NCBI RefSeq assembly: GCF_900129395.1 | Contig: NZ_FQVP01000001.1 | Span: 682,001-746,000 of the forward strand | Direction of reading: 5' to 3' | DNA length: 64,000 nucleotides | Origin: Pseudosulfitobacter pseudonitzschiae | Lineage (GTDB): Bacteria; Pseudomonadota; Alphaproteobacteria; Rhodobacterales; Rhodobacteraceae | Shown here: one piece after another, positions 16,611 through 26,915 of the stretch | Numbering within the stretch: position 1 is the first letter of the stretch | Layout: each line of letters starts with the position of its first letter | Made by a program: the position numbers and the translations under genes | Notes under the pieces: generated by a model | What the model saw: only the letters and a program-made list of their open reading frames with translations | Database searches by the model: none | Told to the model about the DNA's origin: nothing

Positions 16611-19070
16611 GTGCGCTGGCTTTCTGGCTTTCTGACGGTCCTGTTTCTGGGGCTGGCATCCGTGACGCTGGTTGCTGCGCCCGCAATGGCACAGCAATCT
16701 GCCGCCAATGCGCCGGACTATTCCGAATGGGAAGTGGTCGCCACACGGGCGGAAAAGGCGGTGGATACGGCCAGGGCGTCAGACGCAGCGCTGACCGCCC
16801 TGCGGGCCCAGATTGCCGATTGGCGCAGCCAGTTCCAGGATCAGCTTTCGGGCAACGACAGCCGCATCGCAACGCTGCGCGACCAGCTAACCGCATTGGG
16901 TGACCCGCCAGCCGAAGGCGCGCCGGCAGAGGCACCCGAGATCGCCCAGCGGCGTATCGAGTTGAACGATCAGCTGACGCGTCTGACCACGCCACGACGC
17001 TCTGCAGAAGAGGCGTTGAGCCGCGCCAATGGCATCATTTCGCAAATTGACGCGATTCTGAGGGCGCGCCAGGCCGACAAGCTGTTGAATCGCGGGCCAT
17101 CGCCGGTGAATCCCGCCCTTTGGGGCGCCGCCCTCAGTGACATGGGGCAGTCGTTGCGCGCGGTGTGGAGTGGCACCTATCAGGCATGGTCAACCCCCAC
17201 ACGCCGGGACGAGGCGCAGAACAATCTGCCGCTGGTGCTGGTGCTGGTGGTTCTGGCGATCATTCTGTTGGCCCGGTCGCGGTCATGGAGCGAACAGCTG
17301 GCCGTTTATCTGGTGCGGCGCGATACCAAGACACGCAGCGACTTTGCCGGTTTCGTGGTGTCATTGGGACAGATCGTGTTTCCGCTGCTGGGCATTTTCG
17401 CGTTGATCCGTGCGTTGGGGGCCACCCAGCTGTACGGACCGCGCGGCGAATTGATCCTGACCATCCTGCCCGCGATGGGCATTTGTTTCTTTGTCTCGCG
17501 TTGGATCGGCAGCCGTATGTTCCCTGCGGACGAAGCGGTAAACAGCCCGCTGGGCCTGAGCGAAGCGCGGCGGACCGAGGGGCGCTATTATTCAATGTTG
17601 CTGGGTTTGGCGCTGGCGGCGAACCTGCTGGTGATGAACTTGTCCAGTTTCGACCGCTTCACCGCGGCCAGCAACAATGTGCTGGCCTTTCCGATCATCG
17701 TATTCGCCAGCCTCCTGACATTTCGCATGGGTCAACTGTTGCGGCGGCACGATGCTGCGCATGACGGCAGTTCGCTGACCGAGGAAAACGCCTATCGCAA
17801 CCGTCTGGTTTCGCTGCTGGGGCAGGCGGCAAAGCTGGTTGCGATTGTTGCCCCCGTGCTGGGGGCTGCGGGCTATGTCACCGCATCCGCAAGCCTGATC
17901 TATCCCGCGATCCTGTCACTGGCGCTGTTCGCCACCATCGCGCTGCTGCAAGAGGCAGTGAATGATGGCTATGTGTTCTTTTCAAAGTCACCGGTCGGAA
18001 CCAAGGGGCTGATGCCAACGCTGATCGGGTTCCTGTTGCTGATCGCCTCGGCGCCACTGTTTGCGCTGGTCTGGGGCGCGCGGGTGACGGACCTGACCGA
18101 ACTGTGGGCGCGCGCGCGGGCGGGTGTTTCCATTGGTGACACCACGTTGTCGCCCGGTTCCTTTATCACGCTGATCGTGGTGTTCTCAATCGGGCTGTTC
18201 CTGACCCGTGCCTTGCAAGGCACGCTGAAAACGTCGCTGTTGCCAAAGACAAAGATTGATCCGGGCGGGCAGGTGGCGATGGTGTCCGGTGTCGGCTATA
18301 TCGGGATCTTCCTCGCGGCTCTGGTTGCCATCACCTCGGCGGGGATCGACCTGTCATCGCTGGCCATTGTCGCCGGTGCGCTTTCAGTTGGTATCGGTTT
18401 CGGCTTGCAAAACATCGTCAGCAACTTTGTCTCGGGGATCATCCTGCTGATCGAGCGTCCGATTTCAGAAGGCGACTGGATCGAAGTCGGCGGCCAACAC
18501 GGCTACGTGCGCGACATCTCGGTCCGTTCGACGCGGATCGAGACATTCGACCGCACCGACGTCATCGTGCCCAACGCCGACCTGATCAGCGGCACCGTGA
18601 CCAACTATACCCGTGGCAATACGGTGGGCCGTTTGATCCTGAAGGTCGGCGTTGCCTATGGCACCGATACGATGCGCATCGACGGTATCCTGCGCGAGAT
18701 CGCGAGCGCCCACCCGATGGTGTTGGCGAATCCGGCGCCGAACGTGGTCTTCATGGGCTTTGGCGCAGATTCGCTGGATTTCGAAATTCGCGCCATTCTG
18801 CGCGATGTGAACTGGTTGCTGTCCGTGCGCAACGACATGAACCACAAGATCGCAGCGCGCTTTCAGGAAGAGGGCATCGAGATACCCTTTGCCCAGCGCG
18901 ACATCTGGCTGCGCAACCCCGAGGTCTTGCGCGGTGCACCGCCCGAGCAGAGCCCGGTCAAGGTTGCCACCGCGACAGCGCCCAAACCCCAGGGCCAGCC
19001 TGACGATCCCGACCCGGATGTCGACACGGATACCGATACAGGCACCCCAGACACACCGGACCGCACGTGA
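16611..19070 (+). CDS. DUF3772/MscS-type mechanosensitive channel
   Basis: 819 residues. A signal peptide (about 1-27, ending APAMAQQ) leads into a periplasmic, partly coiled region (30-160) typical of DUF3772. About ten membrane helices follow, then the MscS pore helix and beta domain: [39 protein letters not shown] and [14 protein letters not shown] (about 585-660). Channels of this type release solutes on osmotic downshift. The C-terminus is an acidic Asp/Thr/Pro repeat tail. The GTG start lies two bases after the cysK stop; the stop overlaps the alaX start. Confidence 0.88.
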   Translation: MRWLSGFLTVLFLGLASVTLVAAPAMAQQSAANAPDYSEWEVVATRAEKAVDTARASDAALTALRAQIADWRSQFQDQLSGNDSRIATLRDQLTALGDPPAEGAPAEAPEIAQRRIELNDQLTRLTTPRRSAEEALSRANGIISQIDAILRARQADKLLNRGPSPVNPALWGAALSDMGQSLRAVWSGTYQAWSTPTRRDEAQNNLPLVLVLVVLAIILLARSRSWSEQLAVYLVRRDTKTRSDFAGFVVSLGQIVFPLLGIFALIRALGATQLYGPRGELILTILPAMGICFFVSRWIGSRMFPADEAVNSPLGLSEARRTEGRYYSMLLGLALAANLLVMNLSSFDRFTAASNNVLAFPIIVFASLLTFRMGQLLRRHDAAHDGSSLTEENAYRNRLVSLLGQAAKLVAIVAPVLGAAGYVTASASLIYPAILSLALFATIALLQEAVNDGYVFFSKSPVGTKGLMPTLIGFLLLIASAPLFALVWGARVTDLTELWARARAGVSIGDTTLSPGSFITLIVVFSIGLFLTRALQGTLKTSLLPKTKIDPGGQVAMVSGVGYIGIFLAALVAITSAGIDLSSLAIVAGALSVGIGFGLQNIVSNFVSGIILLIERPISEGDWIEVGGQHGYVRDISVRSTRIETFDRTDVIVPNADLISGTVTNYTRGNTVGRLILKVGVAYGTDTMRIDGILREIASAHPMVLANPAPNVVFMGFGADSLDFEIRAILRDVNWLLSVRNDMNHKIAARFQEEGIEIPFAQRDIWLRNPEVLRGAPPEQSPVKVATATAPKPQGQPDDPDPDVDTDTDTGTPDTPDRT

Positions 19071-19789
19071 TGACCCGCATGTTGTTTCGTGAGGACGCCT
19101 ATCTGCGCGATGCGGATGCGCGCGTGATCGCCCATACGCCCGAGGGTGGCGTGGTGCTGGATGCGACGGTGTTCTATCCGACAGGCGGCGGGCAGCCCGG
19201 TGACAGCGGCGTGCTGGAATGGGACGGCATCCGTATGCCGATCGCGACAACGCTCAAGGCGCAAGATGATCAGATTGCCCTGGTCCCGGCCGAACCGCAG
19301 CCGCTGCCGGGGATCGGCACCTATGTCACGCAATCGCTGGACTGGGATCGGCGGCACCGTCACATGCGCGTCCACACGGCGCTGCACCTGTTGTCGGTGG
19401 TCGTGCCCTTTGGCGTGACCGGCGGATCGATCAGCGCCAACCACGGGCGTCTGGATTTCGACATGCCCGAATCCCTCGAAAACCGTGAGGCCATCGAGGC
19501 TACGCTGAATGCCTATGTCATGGAAGACGCGCAGGTGTCCGAAGACTGGATTACCGCCGCCGAACTGGACGAAAATCCCGGCCTGATCAGAACCATGGCC
19601 GTCAAGCCGCCACGCGGGACAGGGCGGGTGCGTCTGGTGCGTATCGGTGATGTTGGCGACCCAATCGACTTGCAACCCTGCGGTGGCACCCACGTGGCGC
19701 GCACGGGCGAAATCGGTCAATTGCGGCTGGGCCGGATCGAGAAAAAGGGCCGGATGAACCGCCGCGTCTACATTCACCTCGACAACTGA
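19070..19789 (+). CDS. alaX: AlaX-type alanyl-tRNA editing protein
   Basis: 239 residues resembling the editing domain of alanyl-tRNA synthetase. [14 protein letters not shown] is followed by the zinc ligands HTALH (HxxxH, near residue 103) and CGGTH (CxxxH, near 203). Free-standing AlaX hydrolyses Ser-tRNA-Ala and/or Gly-tRNA-Ala in trans. The ATG at 19070 overlaps the preceding stop by one base; a GTG at 19067 is a close alternative. A serine tRNA gene follows 58 bases later. Confidence 0.88.
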   Translation: MTRMLFREDAYLRDADARVIAHTPEGGVVLDATVFYPTGGGQPGDSGVLEWDGIRMPIATTLKAQDDQIALVPAEPQPLPGIGTYVTQSLDWDRRHRHMRVHTALHLLSVVVPFGVTGGSISANHGRLDFDMPESLENREAIEATLNAYVMEDAQVSEDWITAAELDENPGLIRTMAVKPPRGTGRVRLVRIGDVGDPIDLQPCGGTHVARTGEIGQLRLGRIEKKGRMNRRVYIHLDN

Positions 19790-19847
19790 CAAACAGTCCC
19801 GATTGCCTCTTGCATTGGCAGTCGGTCCCACGCTATGTCGCCCGGAC

Positions 19848-19937
19848 GGAGCGGTGGCCGAGTGGTCGAAGGCGCACGCCTGGAAAGTGTGTAGGCGGGA
19901 GACCGTCTCCAGGGTTCGAATCCCTGTCGCTCCGCCA
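19848..19937 (+). tRNA. tRNA-Ser(GGA)
   Basis: Acceptor stem GGAGCGG pairs with TCGCTCC (terminal G-U), followed by discriminator G and an encoded CCA. The anticodon loop CTGGAAA is closed by CACGC/GTGTG, giving anticodon GGA. The long variable arm (GGCGGGAGACCGTCTC region) and the T-loop GGTTCGAATCC complete a class II serine tRNA of 90 bases. Confidence 0.96.
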
Positions 19938-20035
19938 TACCACGATTTGTGGTTTTTTCTCGAGAACAGAACACCCTCAGCCCCGGTTCAGACCGGTGGC
20001 CTTAGTGTGCAAACTAAATTCGCGCAGCAGCGAAG

Positions 20036-20064
20036 CCTGCGCGCGCGGAGGCGCGCAGGTCTTT
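20036..20064. terminator. Candidate hairpin terminator between tRNA-Ser and the amidohydrolase
   Basis: A 9-bp perfect stem (CCTGCGCGC / GCGCGCAGG) with a 6-base loop, followed on plus by TCTTT. It lies between convergent transcription units. The T tract is weak, so function is uncertain. Confidence 0.45.
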
Positions 20065-20083
20065 GTCAGGGCGCGAGGGCTGA

Positions 20084-21763
20084 TCAGCTTGCCGAATAGG
20101 TAACCTGTCCGTCGCAGATCGTGACCACAGCCTTGGCGTCCGTGATCTTTTCAGGCGCAAGCGTGGTCAAGTCGTGGCTGAGGATGGCCACATCTGCCAG
20201 CATCCCTGCTTTCAGCTTGCCTTTGCGGTCCTCGTTGAACTCCACCCAAGCGTTGTCGCGGGTGTAGCTGGCCAGCGTGTCGTTCAGGCTTTGGGTCTGG
20301 TCGCGCCACTTTGGTCCCAGATCCAGCGGGGCGATGGCCGCCTTGATCGTGTCCATCACGTCGACCTGGATCACCGGCCAATCGGTGGAGAAGACCACCT
20401 TGGCGCCAGTGTTGCGGATGTCCTGCCAGGCATAGGCCCCGGCGATCTGGTCGTCGTGCAGGTATTGACCGACCGCAGAGGGCGGAAAGATGTGGCCGCG
20501 CGGCGCATGGCCGGGCTGGATCGAGGCGACGATGCCAAGTTCGGCCAGGCGCGGAATGTCATCGGGGTGCATCACCTCAAGGTGTTCGATCCGGTGGCGG
20601 CTGTCACGCACACCGTTGGCCTTTTGTGCCGCCTCGTAGGCGTCGATCGTGCGCCGTACGGCGGCGTCGCCAATCGCATGTACGGCGATCTGGAACCCAA
20701 GGCGATCCGCTTCGATGGCGCTGGCGACGAAATGATCCTGGGTAAAGACCTCGTCGCCTTTATTCCCATCCTTGCCCAGATCGCCGGGGTAGGGGCGCAG
20801 CATCAGCGCAGTGCCGCTTTCGATCACCCCGTCGATGAACATTTTCACATGGTTGCAACGGACCTTGTCCCCTTGAAACCGCGCCCGCATTTCCGGAGCA
20901 TCCTGCGTCATGCGTTCGATCGGGTCTGTGCCTTTCATATGAAACGGCACTTCGCACCGGCACAGAAGACGACCCTCGGTTTCAAGCTCGCTGAGCAGTT
21001 CAAGCTGATAGATATTGCCGTCCATCAGGTGCAGGCTGGTGATGCCTTGGGCTGCACAATGTTTCAGGCCGGCCTCGATGGCATCCTTGTCCATCTCTCG
21101 CTGGTCCTTGGTGGCTGGAGGCACCGGGTCCTTGCCGGTGGTCAGCCCCATCATCTCGCGGCCTGCGTGGCGCGTCATCGACAGGATCGGACCGTAGGCG
21201 CCCGGCTCCAGAAGTTCACCGCTGGCCAGTCCGTCGTCACCCATCACGATCTGCGATCCGGCATCGACAGTGCCGCCCTGCAGCAATCCCGCGGCCTCAA
21301 GTGCTGCCGTGTTGGCCCAGACCGTATGGTGATCGGGCGCGAACATCGCCAGCGGGCGATCCGGCAGGATGGTGTCCAGATCCTGACGGGTCAGGGTCTT
21401 GCCTGTGCCCAGGATGCCATAGTCGGCCATCACGCAAAAGATCAGCGCGTCGTCGGGGTTTTCCGCGGCATAGGGCAGGATCTTATCGCGCATCTCGTCC
21501 AGCCCGTGCACACCGTAAAGGCTGAGCTGGGACAACTCGACCGAACCACCGAACAAGTGAACGTGGCTGTCGATAAAACCAGGCAGCACAGTGCCCCCCT
21601 TGGCGTCGATCATGCGGGTGGCGTCGTCAGCCAATCCCTTGACCATGGCGTCGTCGCCGATGGCGGTGATGCGCCCGCTGGCAATCGCCAGTGCCTGTGC
21701 CTGCGGCTGATCAGGATCGAACGTGATCAGGGTGCCGTTATAAATGATGATGTCAGCCGTCAT
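20084..21763 (-). CDS. YtcJ-like amidohydrolase
   Basis: 559 residues of the metal-dependent amidohydrolase superfamily: N-terminal beta sandwich starting TADIIIYNGTLITF, metal ligands in VLPGFIDSHVHLFGG, later AVHAIGDAAVRRTID, RIEHLEVMHPDDI and FSTDWPV. This YtcJ/AepA-like subgroup hydrolyses N-substituted amides, but physiological substrates are mostly unknown. The ATG at 21763 has GAGG upstream. It lies downstream of the polyamine transporter operon beyond a terminator, suggesting partial cotranscription and possibly an imported amide as substrate. Confidence 0.82.
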   Translation of the reverse strand: MTADIIIYNGTLITFDPDQPQAQALAIASGRITAIGDDAMVKGLADDATRMIDAKGGTVLPGFIDSHVHLFGGSVELSQLSLYGVHGLDEMRDKILPYAAENPDDALIFCVMADYGILGTGKTLTRQDLDTILPDRPLAMFAPDHHTVWANTAALEAAGLLQGGTVDAGSQIVMGDDGLASGELLEPGAYGPILSMTRHAGREMMGLTTGKDPVPPATKDQREMDKDAIEAGLKHCAAQGITSLHLMDGNIYQLELLSELETEGRLLCRCEVPFHMKGTDPIERMTQDAPEMRARFQGDKVRCNHVKMFIDGVIESGTALMLRPYPGDLGKDGNKGDEVFTQDHFVASAIEADRLGFQIAVHAIGDAAVRRTIDAYEAAQKANGVRDSRHRIEHLEVMHPDDIPRLAELGIVASIQPGHAPRGHIFPPSAVGQYLHDDQIAGAYAWQDIRNTGAKVVFSTDWPVIQVDVMDTIKAAIAPLDLGPKWRDQTQSLNDTLASYTRDNAWVEFNEDRKGKLKAGMLADVAILSHDLTTLAPEKITDAKAVVTICDGQVTYSAS

Positions 21764-21778
21764 GTATGCCTCGTGCAT

Positions 21779-21810
21779 GAAAAAACGCGGCCCCCGTTGA
21801 CAGGGGCCGC
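21779..21810 (-). terminator. Terminator after the polyamine-binding protein gene
   Basis: Read on minus, stem GCGGCCCC / GGGGCCGC with an 8-base loop is followed by a run of seven T residues. It sits 15 bases after the potD-like stop and only about 15 bases before the amidohydrolase start, so it likely attenuates expression of the latter. Confidence 0.88.
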
Positions 21811-21824
21811 ACTGAGAGAACTGT

Positions 21825-22850
21825 TTATTTCAGCAAGTCTGTCCAGATTGCCGTGTACAGCTTGGACGCCGACGGCGGACAAGTCTTCGCCACGTAAGCG
21901 GCGCCTTTCAACTCTTCCGGTACAACGATTTCCGGCGCTGTCTTCATGTCTTCGGGCAGGAATTCCTCGGACCCCGCAATCCCGTTGGCATAGCGGGCAA
22001 AAGACGACAGCATTGCCGCGTTTTCCGGGTCCATGATGAAGTTCAGGAAGATCTTGGCGTTTTCGACGTTCTGCGCGTCAGCCAGGATCGCCGCGTTGTC
22101 CATCCAGACGGGATAGCCTTCCTGAGGATAACCAAAGGCGATGTCTGCATTGTCCACCCGTGAACGGAAAGAAGCGCCGTTCCAGTTTACACCGGCAGCC
22201 AGATCACCCTTGGCAAATTTTTCGATGTTGCCATAGTCCATCGACACCCAGAACGGCTTGGCCGCCTTTAGCACGTCGCGGACCTTCATCAGCGTTTCCT
22301 TGTCATCGGTGCATTGCTCGCCCCCGACATAGTGGATTGCCATGCCCATCACGTCGTTCATTTCAGGCACCACGTTGATCTTGCCCTTCAGTTCTTCGGG
22401 TGGATCAAAGACAACCGCGGCGGTGTTGATGTCACCACCATAAACGGCTGTGTTCACCGTCACACCGACGGTGCCCCATTGCCACGGCACGGTGTAGTTG
22501 CGGCCGGGGTCAAATTCGACATCGACCCACTGCGGGTCCATGTTCTTGAAGTTTTCCATCTCGTTGGGCTTGGATTCCATCAACAGACCTTCCTGGATGA
22601 AGATCGGCACATAAGTGCCTGATGGAACGACGATATCAAATCCGTGACCGCCCGCCTTGATCTTGGCCAGTGCGGTGTCGTTGCTGTCATAATCGGTGAC
22701 CGTCACCTTGATGCCGGTTTCGGCCTCGAACTTTTCGATCATCTCGGGGCTGGTATAGTTGCCCCAGTTGTAGATGTTCAGCGCGCCATCGGCAAAGGCC
22801 GGGCTGCTGATCGCCATCAGCGCGGCGATGCTTGTCAGTGTCTTTTTCAT
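21825..22850 (-). CDS. potD: Spermidine/putrescine-type periplasmic binding protein
   Basis: 341 residues with a signal peptide (about 1-20, ending SPAFA). The mature part starts [21 protein letters not shown] and continues [15 protein letters not shown], the typical opening of PotD/PotF proteins. The binding site carries acidic and aromatic residues (YNWGNYT, VPSGTY, WNGASF). It would deliver polyamines or a related amine compound to the permeases encoded just upstream. The exact ligand cannot be read from sequence. Confidence 0.88.
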   Translation of the reverse strand: MKKTLTSIAALMAISSPAFADGALNIYNWGNYTSPEMIEKFEAETGIKVTVTDYDSNDTALAKIKAGGHGFDIVVPSGTYVPIFIQEGLLMESKPNEMENFKNMDPQWVDVEFDPGRNYTVPWQWGTVGVTVNTAVYGGDINTAAVVFDPPEELKGKINVVPEMNDVMGMAIHYVGGEQCTDDKETLMKVRDVLKAAKPFWVSMDYGNIEKFAKGDLAAGVNWNGASFRSRVDNADIAFGYPQEGYPVWMDNAAILADAQNVENAKIFLNFIMDPENAAMLSSFARYANGIAGSEEFLPEDMKTAPEIVVPEELKGAAYVAKTCPPSASKLYTAIWTDLLK

Positions 22851-22877
22851 GATAGACTCCCAGTTGTTTTTTATCGT

Positions 22878-23678
22878 TCAGGTCTTGAGTTTGCTGAGGG
22901 CGGTAAAGGCGACAACCATGGTCACCGAAATCCCCAGCAGTACGGTCGAGATCGCGTTGACCTCGGGCGTGACGACGCGACGCAACTGCCCCAGCATATA
23001 GGTGGGCAGCGTGTCTTGTCCGGCAGATTTAACAAATTCCGTAATCACCACATCATCAAGGCTGATCACAAAGGCCAGCATCGCACCGGCCAGGATGCCA
23101 GGCCACAGCTGTGGCAAGGTGATGCGCGTGAACACGCGAAAGGGTGGCGCATAAAGGTCGGCCGCCGCCTGTTCCAAAGCCAGATCCATCCCGATCAGCC
23201 GCGCGCGGATCGGCAGATAGGCAAAGGGGATACAGAACGCCGTGTGCGCAATCACAAGATACATCAGCCCGGTGTAGCCTGTCGCCACCTTGATCATCGC
23301 GAAAAAGATCAACAGCGCCACGGCGGTGACGATCTCGGGCACCATCAGCGGTTGGTTGATCATGGCAAAGACGGCCGCCTGACCCTTGAACTTGCGCGTC
23401 CGCGTGGTGGCCAATGCAGCCAGCACCGCAAGCGTGGTTGAAATGGCCGAGGCCCAGAAGGCAATTACAAGGCTGCGAATGGTTGCTTCCTGCACCTGTT
23501 GATTGTCCCATGCAGAGACATACCAGCGCCAGGAAAACCCTTCCCAGATCGCGATGGAGGTGCCTGCGTTGAACGAATAGATCACCAATAGAAAGATCGG
23601 CATGTAAAGCAGGACAAAGGTAACGACCGCGATTGTCCTGAACCCGGGCATCTGTTGAATCTGAAAACGTTTAGCCAT
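22878..23678 (-). CDS. potC: ABC transporter permease, PotC-like
   Basis: 266 residues with six predicted helices and the EAA-like loop LEQAAADLYAPPFRVFTRITLPQLWPGI (key residues near 160-185) that contacts the ATPase. It is the second permease of the polyamine-type importer. Its start overlaps the end of the potB-like gene by eight bases; potD follows after 27 bases. Confidence 0.9.
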   Translation of the reverse strand: MAKRFQIQQMPGFRTIAVVTFVLLYMPIFLLVIYSFNAGTSIAIWEGFSWRWYVSAWDNQQVQEATIRSLVIAFWASAISTTLAVLAALATTRTRKFKGQAAVFAMINQPLMVPEIVTAVALLIFFAMIKVATGYTGLMYLVIAHTAFCIPFAYLPIRARLIGMDLALEQAAADLYAPPFRVFTRITLPQLWPGILAGAMLAFVISLDDVVITEFVKSAGQDTLPTYMLGQLRRVVTPEVNAISTVLLGISVTMVVAFTALSKLKT

Positions 23679-24600
23679 GTCCCGGGCCCTCTTTTCCTGC
23701 GGTACGCACGTAAGCCATCAGCGCCACCATCACGATCGCCAGCAGGGTGATCGAAAGCGCCGCCCCAAGCGGCCAGTTGCGCCCCTGTCCGAATTGAAGC
23801 TCGATCAGGTTGCCGATCATCAACTGGTTGCCGCCGCCCATCACACGCGGCGTCACATAGGCGCCCAGCGAGGGCACGAAGACCAGGATAGAGCCTGCAA
23901 TAACCCCCGGCTTGACCAGCGGCAGGATGATCCGCCGCAGCACCTTCATACGGGTGGCGTAAAGATCGTATCCCGCTTCGACCAATGAGAAATCCAGCCG
24001 TTCCATCGAGGCGTACAACGGCAGGACCATCAGCGGCAGATAGACGTAGATCATACCGACAAGGATCGAGAATTCGGTGAACAATATCTGGATCGGTTCG
24101 TCGATCAGGCCGGTCCACATCAACAGCGTGTTGATCGTGCCTTCGTTGCGGATCAGCTCGACCACGGCAAAGGTGCGGATCAGGATATTCGTCCAGAACG
24201 GGATGATGATCAGCAGCATCCACATATCACGCTGTTGCTTTGGCCGCGTCGCGATGAAATAGGCGGTGGGAAAGCCAAAGATGATGCAGCCCACGGTGGT
24301 CATCAACGACAGTTTGACCGACCGCCAGAAGATCGACAAATGCGCGCTGGACCAGCTGAGCGTGTCATCGAAAATATCGCGCTGCATGAACACATTGAAC
24401 CAGGCATCGCCCGTTGGTTCCCAGATGACCCCGCCATAGTCCGCAGGCGTCAGCATGGAATAGACCAGCGTGATCAGCAGCGGACCGGACGCGGCGAACA
24501 GCAACACGGCAAGGGCAGGGGCCAACAGCATCCAGCGCACACGGCTGGCGCGTTTTTCCGCGACGGTGGCGTAGGAGGCGGGGGGAGCGCTGTCTGTCAT
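23671..24600 (-). CDS. potB: ABC transporter permease, PotB-like
   Basis: 309 residues. A cytosolic N-terminus is followed by six helices and the coupling loop LVEAGYDLYATRMKVLRRIILPLVKPG. The ATG at 24600 is chosen because TGAGGGA lies upstream at good spacing; an in-frame TTG at 24606 would overlap the potA-like stop. It pairs with the PotC-like protein to form the membrane channel. Confidence 0.9.
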   Translation of the reverse strand: MTDSAPPASYATVAEKRASRVRWMLLAPALAVLLFAASGPLLITLVYSMLTPADYGGVIWEPTGDAWFNVFMQRDIFDDTLSWSSAHLSIFWRSVKLSLMTTVGCIIFGFPTAYFIATRPKQQRDMWMLLIIIPFWTNILIRTFAVVELIRNEGTINTLLMWTGLIDEPIQILFTEFSILVGMIYVYLPLMVLPLYASMERLDFSLVEAGYDLYATRMKVLRRIILPLVKPGVIAGSILVFVPSLGAYVTPRVMGGGNQLMIGNLIELQFGQGRNWPLGAALSITLLAIVMVALMAYVRTAGKEGPGHG

Positions 24601-24602
24601 GC

Positions 24603-25685
24603 TCAATCCCTCAGAACCTGACCGACACCGGGCGCGAAATCGACGCTGATGCGGTCGCCGGTGCTGAACGGCAACGTCTCGTTTGGCCGGTTCTGGCTGC
24701 GCACCACAAAGCCGGTCCCATCATCCAGTGCCACGTGAAAATGAGTGTCCGTGCCGAAATAGACGATTTCCGAAAGCCTGCCGGGCAGCAGCCCCGCGGC
24801 CTCTGCGCCGATACTGGCGTGCTCGGGGCGCACGGCCAGGGTGACCTTGCCCGTCAACGCGGCCCCTTCGGGCATCTTGGCCGTCACGGTCTTGCCCGAG
24901 GACAGGGTGACCTGTGCGTCGTTGCCGGTATTGGCCGCGATCTGGGCGGGGACAAAATTGGTGTCCCCGATGAAATCGGCAACAAACCGTTCCGCCGGAC
25001 GGTCGTAAATGTCACGCGGCCCGCCGATCTGGCGGATGGTGCCGGCACTCATCACCGCGATCCGGTCTGACATGGTCAACGCTTCTTCCTGATCGTGGGT
25101 CACGAAGATAAAGGTGATGCCGGTTTCCGTCTGCAACCGCTTCAACTCCAGCTGCATGTCCTTGCGCAGCTTGAAATCCAGCGCGCTCAGCGGTTCGTCC
25201 AACAACAAAACCTTGGGGCGTGGGGCCAGCGCACGGGCCAGGGCGACGCGCTGTTGCTGGCCACCCGAAATCTGGCCTGTCTGGCGGTCGGCCATCTGGC
25301 TCATCTTCACCAGCTCCATCATCTCGCCGACGGTCTTCTTGATCTCGTCCTTGGGCTTGCCCAGCATTTCCAGACCAAAACCGATGTTTTGCGCGACCGT
25401 CAGGTGCGGGAACAAAGCATAGCTTTGAAACACGGTGTTCACCGGGCGTTTGTAGGGGGGCAGGTTCGTCAGGTCCTCGCCGTGCATCGTCAATGTGCCG
25501 GATGTGGGGTGTTCAAACCCGGCAATCATCCGCAGGAGCGTGGTCTTGCCACAGCCCGACGGGCCGAGAAGGGTAAAGAATTCGTTGTCCTGAATGTCGA
25601 TGCTGGCATCTGCCAGGGCGACAACATCTGGCGACCCCGGATAAACTTTGCGCAGGTTGCGCGCACTGATGGCTGCTGCAGTCAC
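24603..25685 (-). CDS. potA: ABC transporter ATP-binding protein, PotA-like
   Basis: 360 residues. The ATPase domain has Walker [13 protein letters not shown], signature [15 protein letters not shown] (seen as ISGGQQQ), Walker [13 protein letters not shown] and H-loop [12 protein letters not shown]-terminal TOBE-type domain (about 275-355) follows. It powers polyamine-type uptake. The GTG at 25685 is preceded by GGGAG at eight to nine bases; the frame is open to a GTG at 25709 whose first codons contain that ribosome site. First gene of the potA-B-C-D operon. Confidence 0.92.
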   Translation of the reverse strand: MTAAAISARNLRKVYPGSPDVVALADASIDIQDNEFFTLLGPSGCGKTTLLRMIAGFEHPTSGTLTMHGEDLTNLPPYKRPVNTVFQSYALFPHLTVAQNIGFGLEMLGKPKDEIKKTVGEMMELVKMSQMADRQTGQISGGQQQRVALARALAPRPKVLLLDEPLSALDFKLRKDMQLELKRLQTETGITFIFVTHDQEEALTMSDRIAVMSAGTIRQIGGPRDIYDRPAERFVADFIGDTNFVPAQIAANTGNDAQVTLSSGKTVTAKMPEGAALTGKVTLAVRPEHASIGAEAAGLLPGRLSEIVYFGTDTHFHVALDDGTGFVVRSQNRPNETLPFSTGDRISVDFAPGVGQVLRD

Positions 25686-26122
25686 GTGAGGTTTCTCCCT
25701 TTGGTCCACGGGTCTGTATCGCCCGTTTTGATCATAACTCTGAGCTTGCGCGTTGCCTTGAACGTCCTGAACACTTGAAAAAAACCATTGTTTTAAAGTG
25801 TATAGTGCTACGGCAGTCCGGTTCTCAGGTTAATTTGATCAAATGTTAGGCTGCAAATGTAAATTCTGCAACGAAACTCCGTGCCCTGTCGTTCTTTTTC
25901 TGTCGCAAGCTCCGTGCTGATGATTTTTGCGGCAGCACCGGTTTGAGGTTTCGGTGCGATCGGATGCGGTTCGCCGAAAGTGAAAAAGTGGGGCATGGAC
26001 CAAAACTCGGGGAAATCTCCAACCAGAGTTAAACGCCTGTTCATTCCTCAACGTCATAACCGCAAGGAACAGGCACGCAGCCCTTGCCTGTATTTTGATT
26101 TCGCCACCCGGATGCTGAGAAT
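25686..26122. other. Intergenic region between divergent pot operon and cheD
   Basis: About 440 bases with lower GC than the flanks and no gene that I can recognise on either strand. It should hold the pot promoter (minus) and the cheD promoter (plus). A TTAA-N7-TTCA element at 26029-26043 is listed separately. No convincing sigma-70 pair was found by eye. Confidence 0.5.
26029..26043 (+). promoter_or_regulatory. CtrA-like half-palindrome upstream of cheD
   Basis: TTAA-ACGCCTG-TTCA differs at one base from the CtrA consensus TTAA-N7-TTAA. It lies 220 bases before the cheD start. A similar site precedes the divergent che operon. Chance occurrence cannot be excluded. Confidence 0.3.
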
Positions 26123-26266
26123 ATGCGCATGTTTGCCCAAATGCCCAAGGCCATGGTCGCCACCACCGTCAAACCGTCCCGGCGGCCTGATTGCCTGGAA
26201 ATGGAACGTTTGCCCCATTGCGAGGGGGGTACGTGCGTTCGTGGCTCGAAACGGGTGATGCCATGA
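26123..26266 (+). CDS. Possible 47-residue ORF coupled to cheD
   Basis: An ATG at 26123 opens 47 codons whose TGA overlaps the cheD ATG (ATGA), the arrangement used for translational coupling. The peptide starts MRMFAQMPKAMVATTV, is basic and has three cysteines. Only a weak ribosome site (GAGA) precedes it, and I recognise no family. It could be a leader peptide or chance. Confidence 0.25.
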   Translation: MRMFAQMPKAMVATTVKPSRRPDCLEMERLPHCEGGTCVRGSKRVMP

Positions 26267-26778
26267 CGGAAATCCGTATGCACATCACCCAAGGTCAACA
26301 CGCTGCATCGGGTGAGGCCAACGTTGTCATCACGACATTGCTGGGATCTTGCGTTGCCTGCTGTCTGTGGGACCCTAACGCGCGGGTGGGGGGCATGAAT
26401 CACATGTTGCTGACCGTGCGACAGGACGCGAACCTGACCGACAACCTGGTTGGCGTGAATGCGATGGAAGTTTTGATAAATGCGCTGATCAAATCCGGCG
26501 CACAGCGCAGCTCCTTGCGCGCCAAGGCCTTTGGCGGTGCGCGGATGGTGGACGGGTTGTCGGACATCGGCGAGGCGAACGCACAGTTCACGCTGGATTT
26601 CCTCGCAAGCGAGGGGATCACCTGTGAAGGTCATTCCTTTGGCGGAACCAATGCGCGCAACATCCGGTTCTGGCCAGCCACGGGCCGGGTGCTGCAACGC
26701 ATGTCCACTGACCGGGTGATCGAACCAAAGGCGATTGTTCACGCTCCGCCCGAAGGCAACGACCTGGAGCTTTTCTAA
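26263..26778 (+). CDS. cheD: Chemoreceptor glutamine deamidase CheD
   Basis: 171 residues with CheD hallmarks: VVITTLLGSCVACCLWDP, whose cysteine is the catalytic nucleophile region, GGMNHMLL with the catalytic histidine, AKAFGGARM and SFGGTNARNIRF. CheD deamidates glutamines in methyl-accepting receptors. It is convergent with the rest of the che genes rather than in their operon. I use the ATG at 26263 (GGTGAT upstream); a GTG at 26233 following AGGGGGG would add ten residues. The C-terminus is acidic-hydrophobic (NDLELF). Confidence 0.92.
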   Translation: MTEIRMHITQGQHAASGEANVVITTLLGSCVACCLWDPNARVGGMNHMLLTVRQDANLTDNLVGVNAMEVLINALIKSGAQRSSLRAKAFGGARMVDGLSDIGEANAQFTLDFLASEGITCEGHSFGGTNARNIRFWPATGRVLQRMSTDRVIEPKAIVHAPPEGNDLELF

Positions 26779-26841
26779 GCGCCAGGTTTTGCGATGCGCC
26801 TGAAGCGGCAGGACGCGTTCGGGCGTTTCGTCATCAGAATA

Positions 26842-26881
26842 CGGGCACAGCGACAGATTTACTCAATCTCCGCTGTGCCCG
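26842..26881. terminator. Bidirectional hairpin between cheD and the che operon
   Basis: An 11-bp perfect inverted repeat (CGGGCACAGCG / CGCTGTGCCCG) whose loop contains a second short stem (AGATT/AATCT). It sits between convergent stops at 26778 and 26916. No strong T run follows on either strand. Confidence 0.55.
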
Positions 26882-26915
26882 CACGATCTGTCGATTTTTG
26901 GTACAATAGGCGGAT

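Noticed and set aside
20174-22036. Open frame of 620 codons on the plus strand
   Set aside because: Antisense to the amidohydrolase and the end of potD; an artefact of codon bias.
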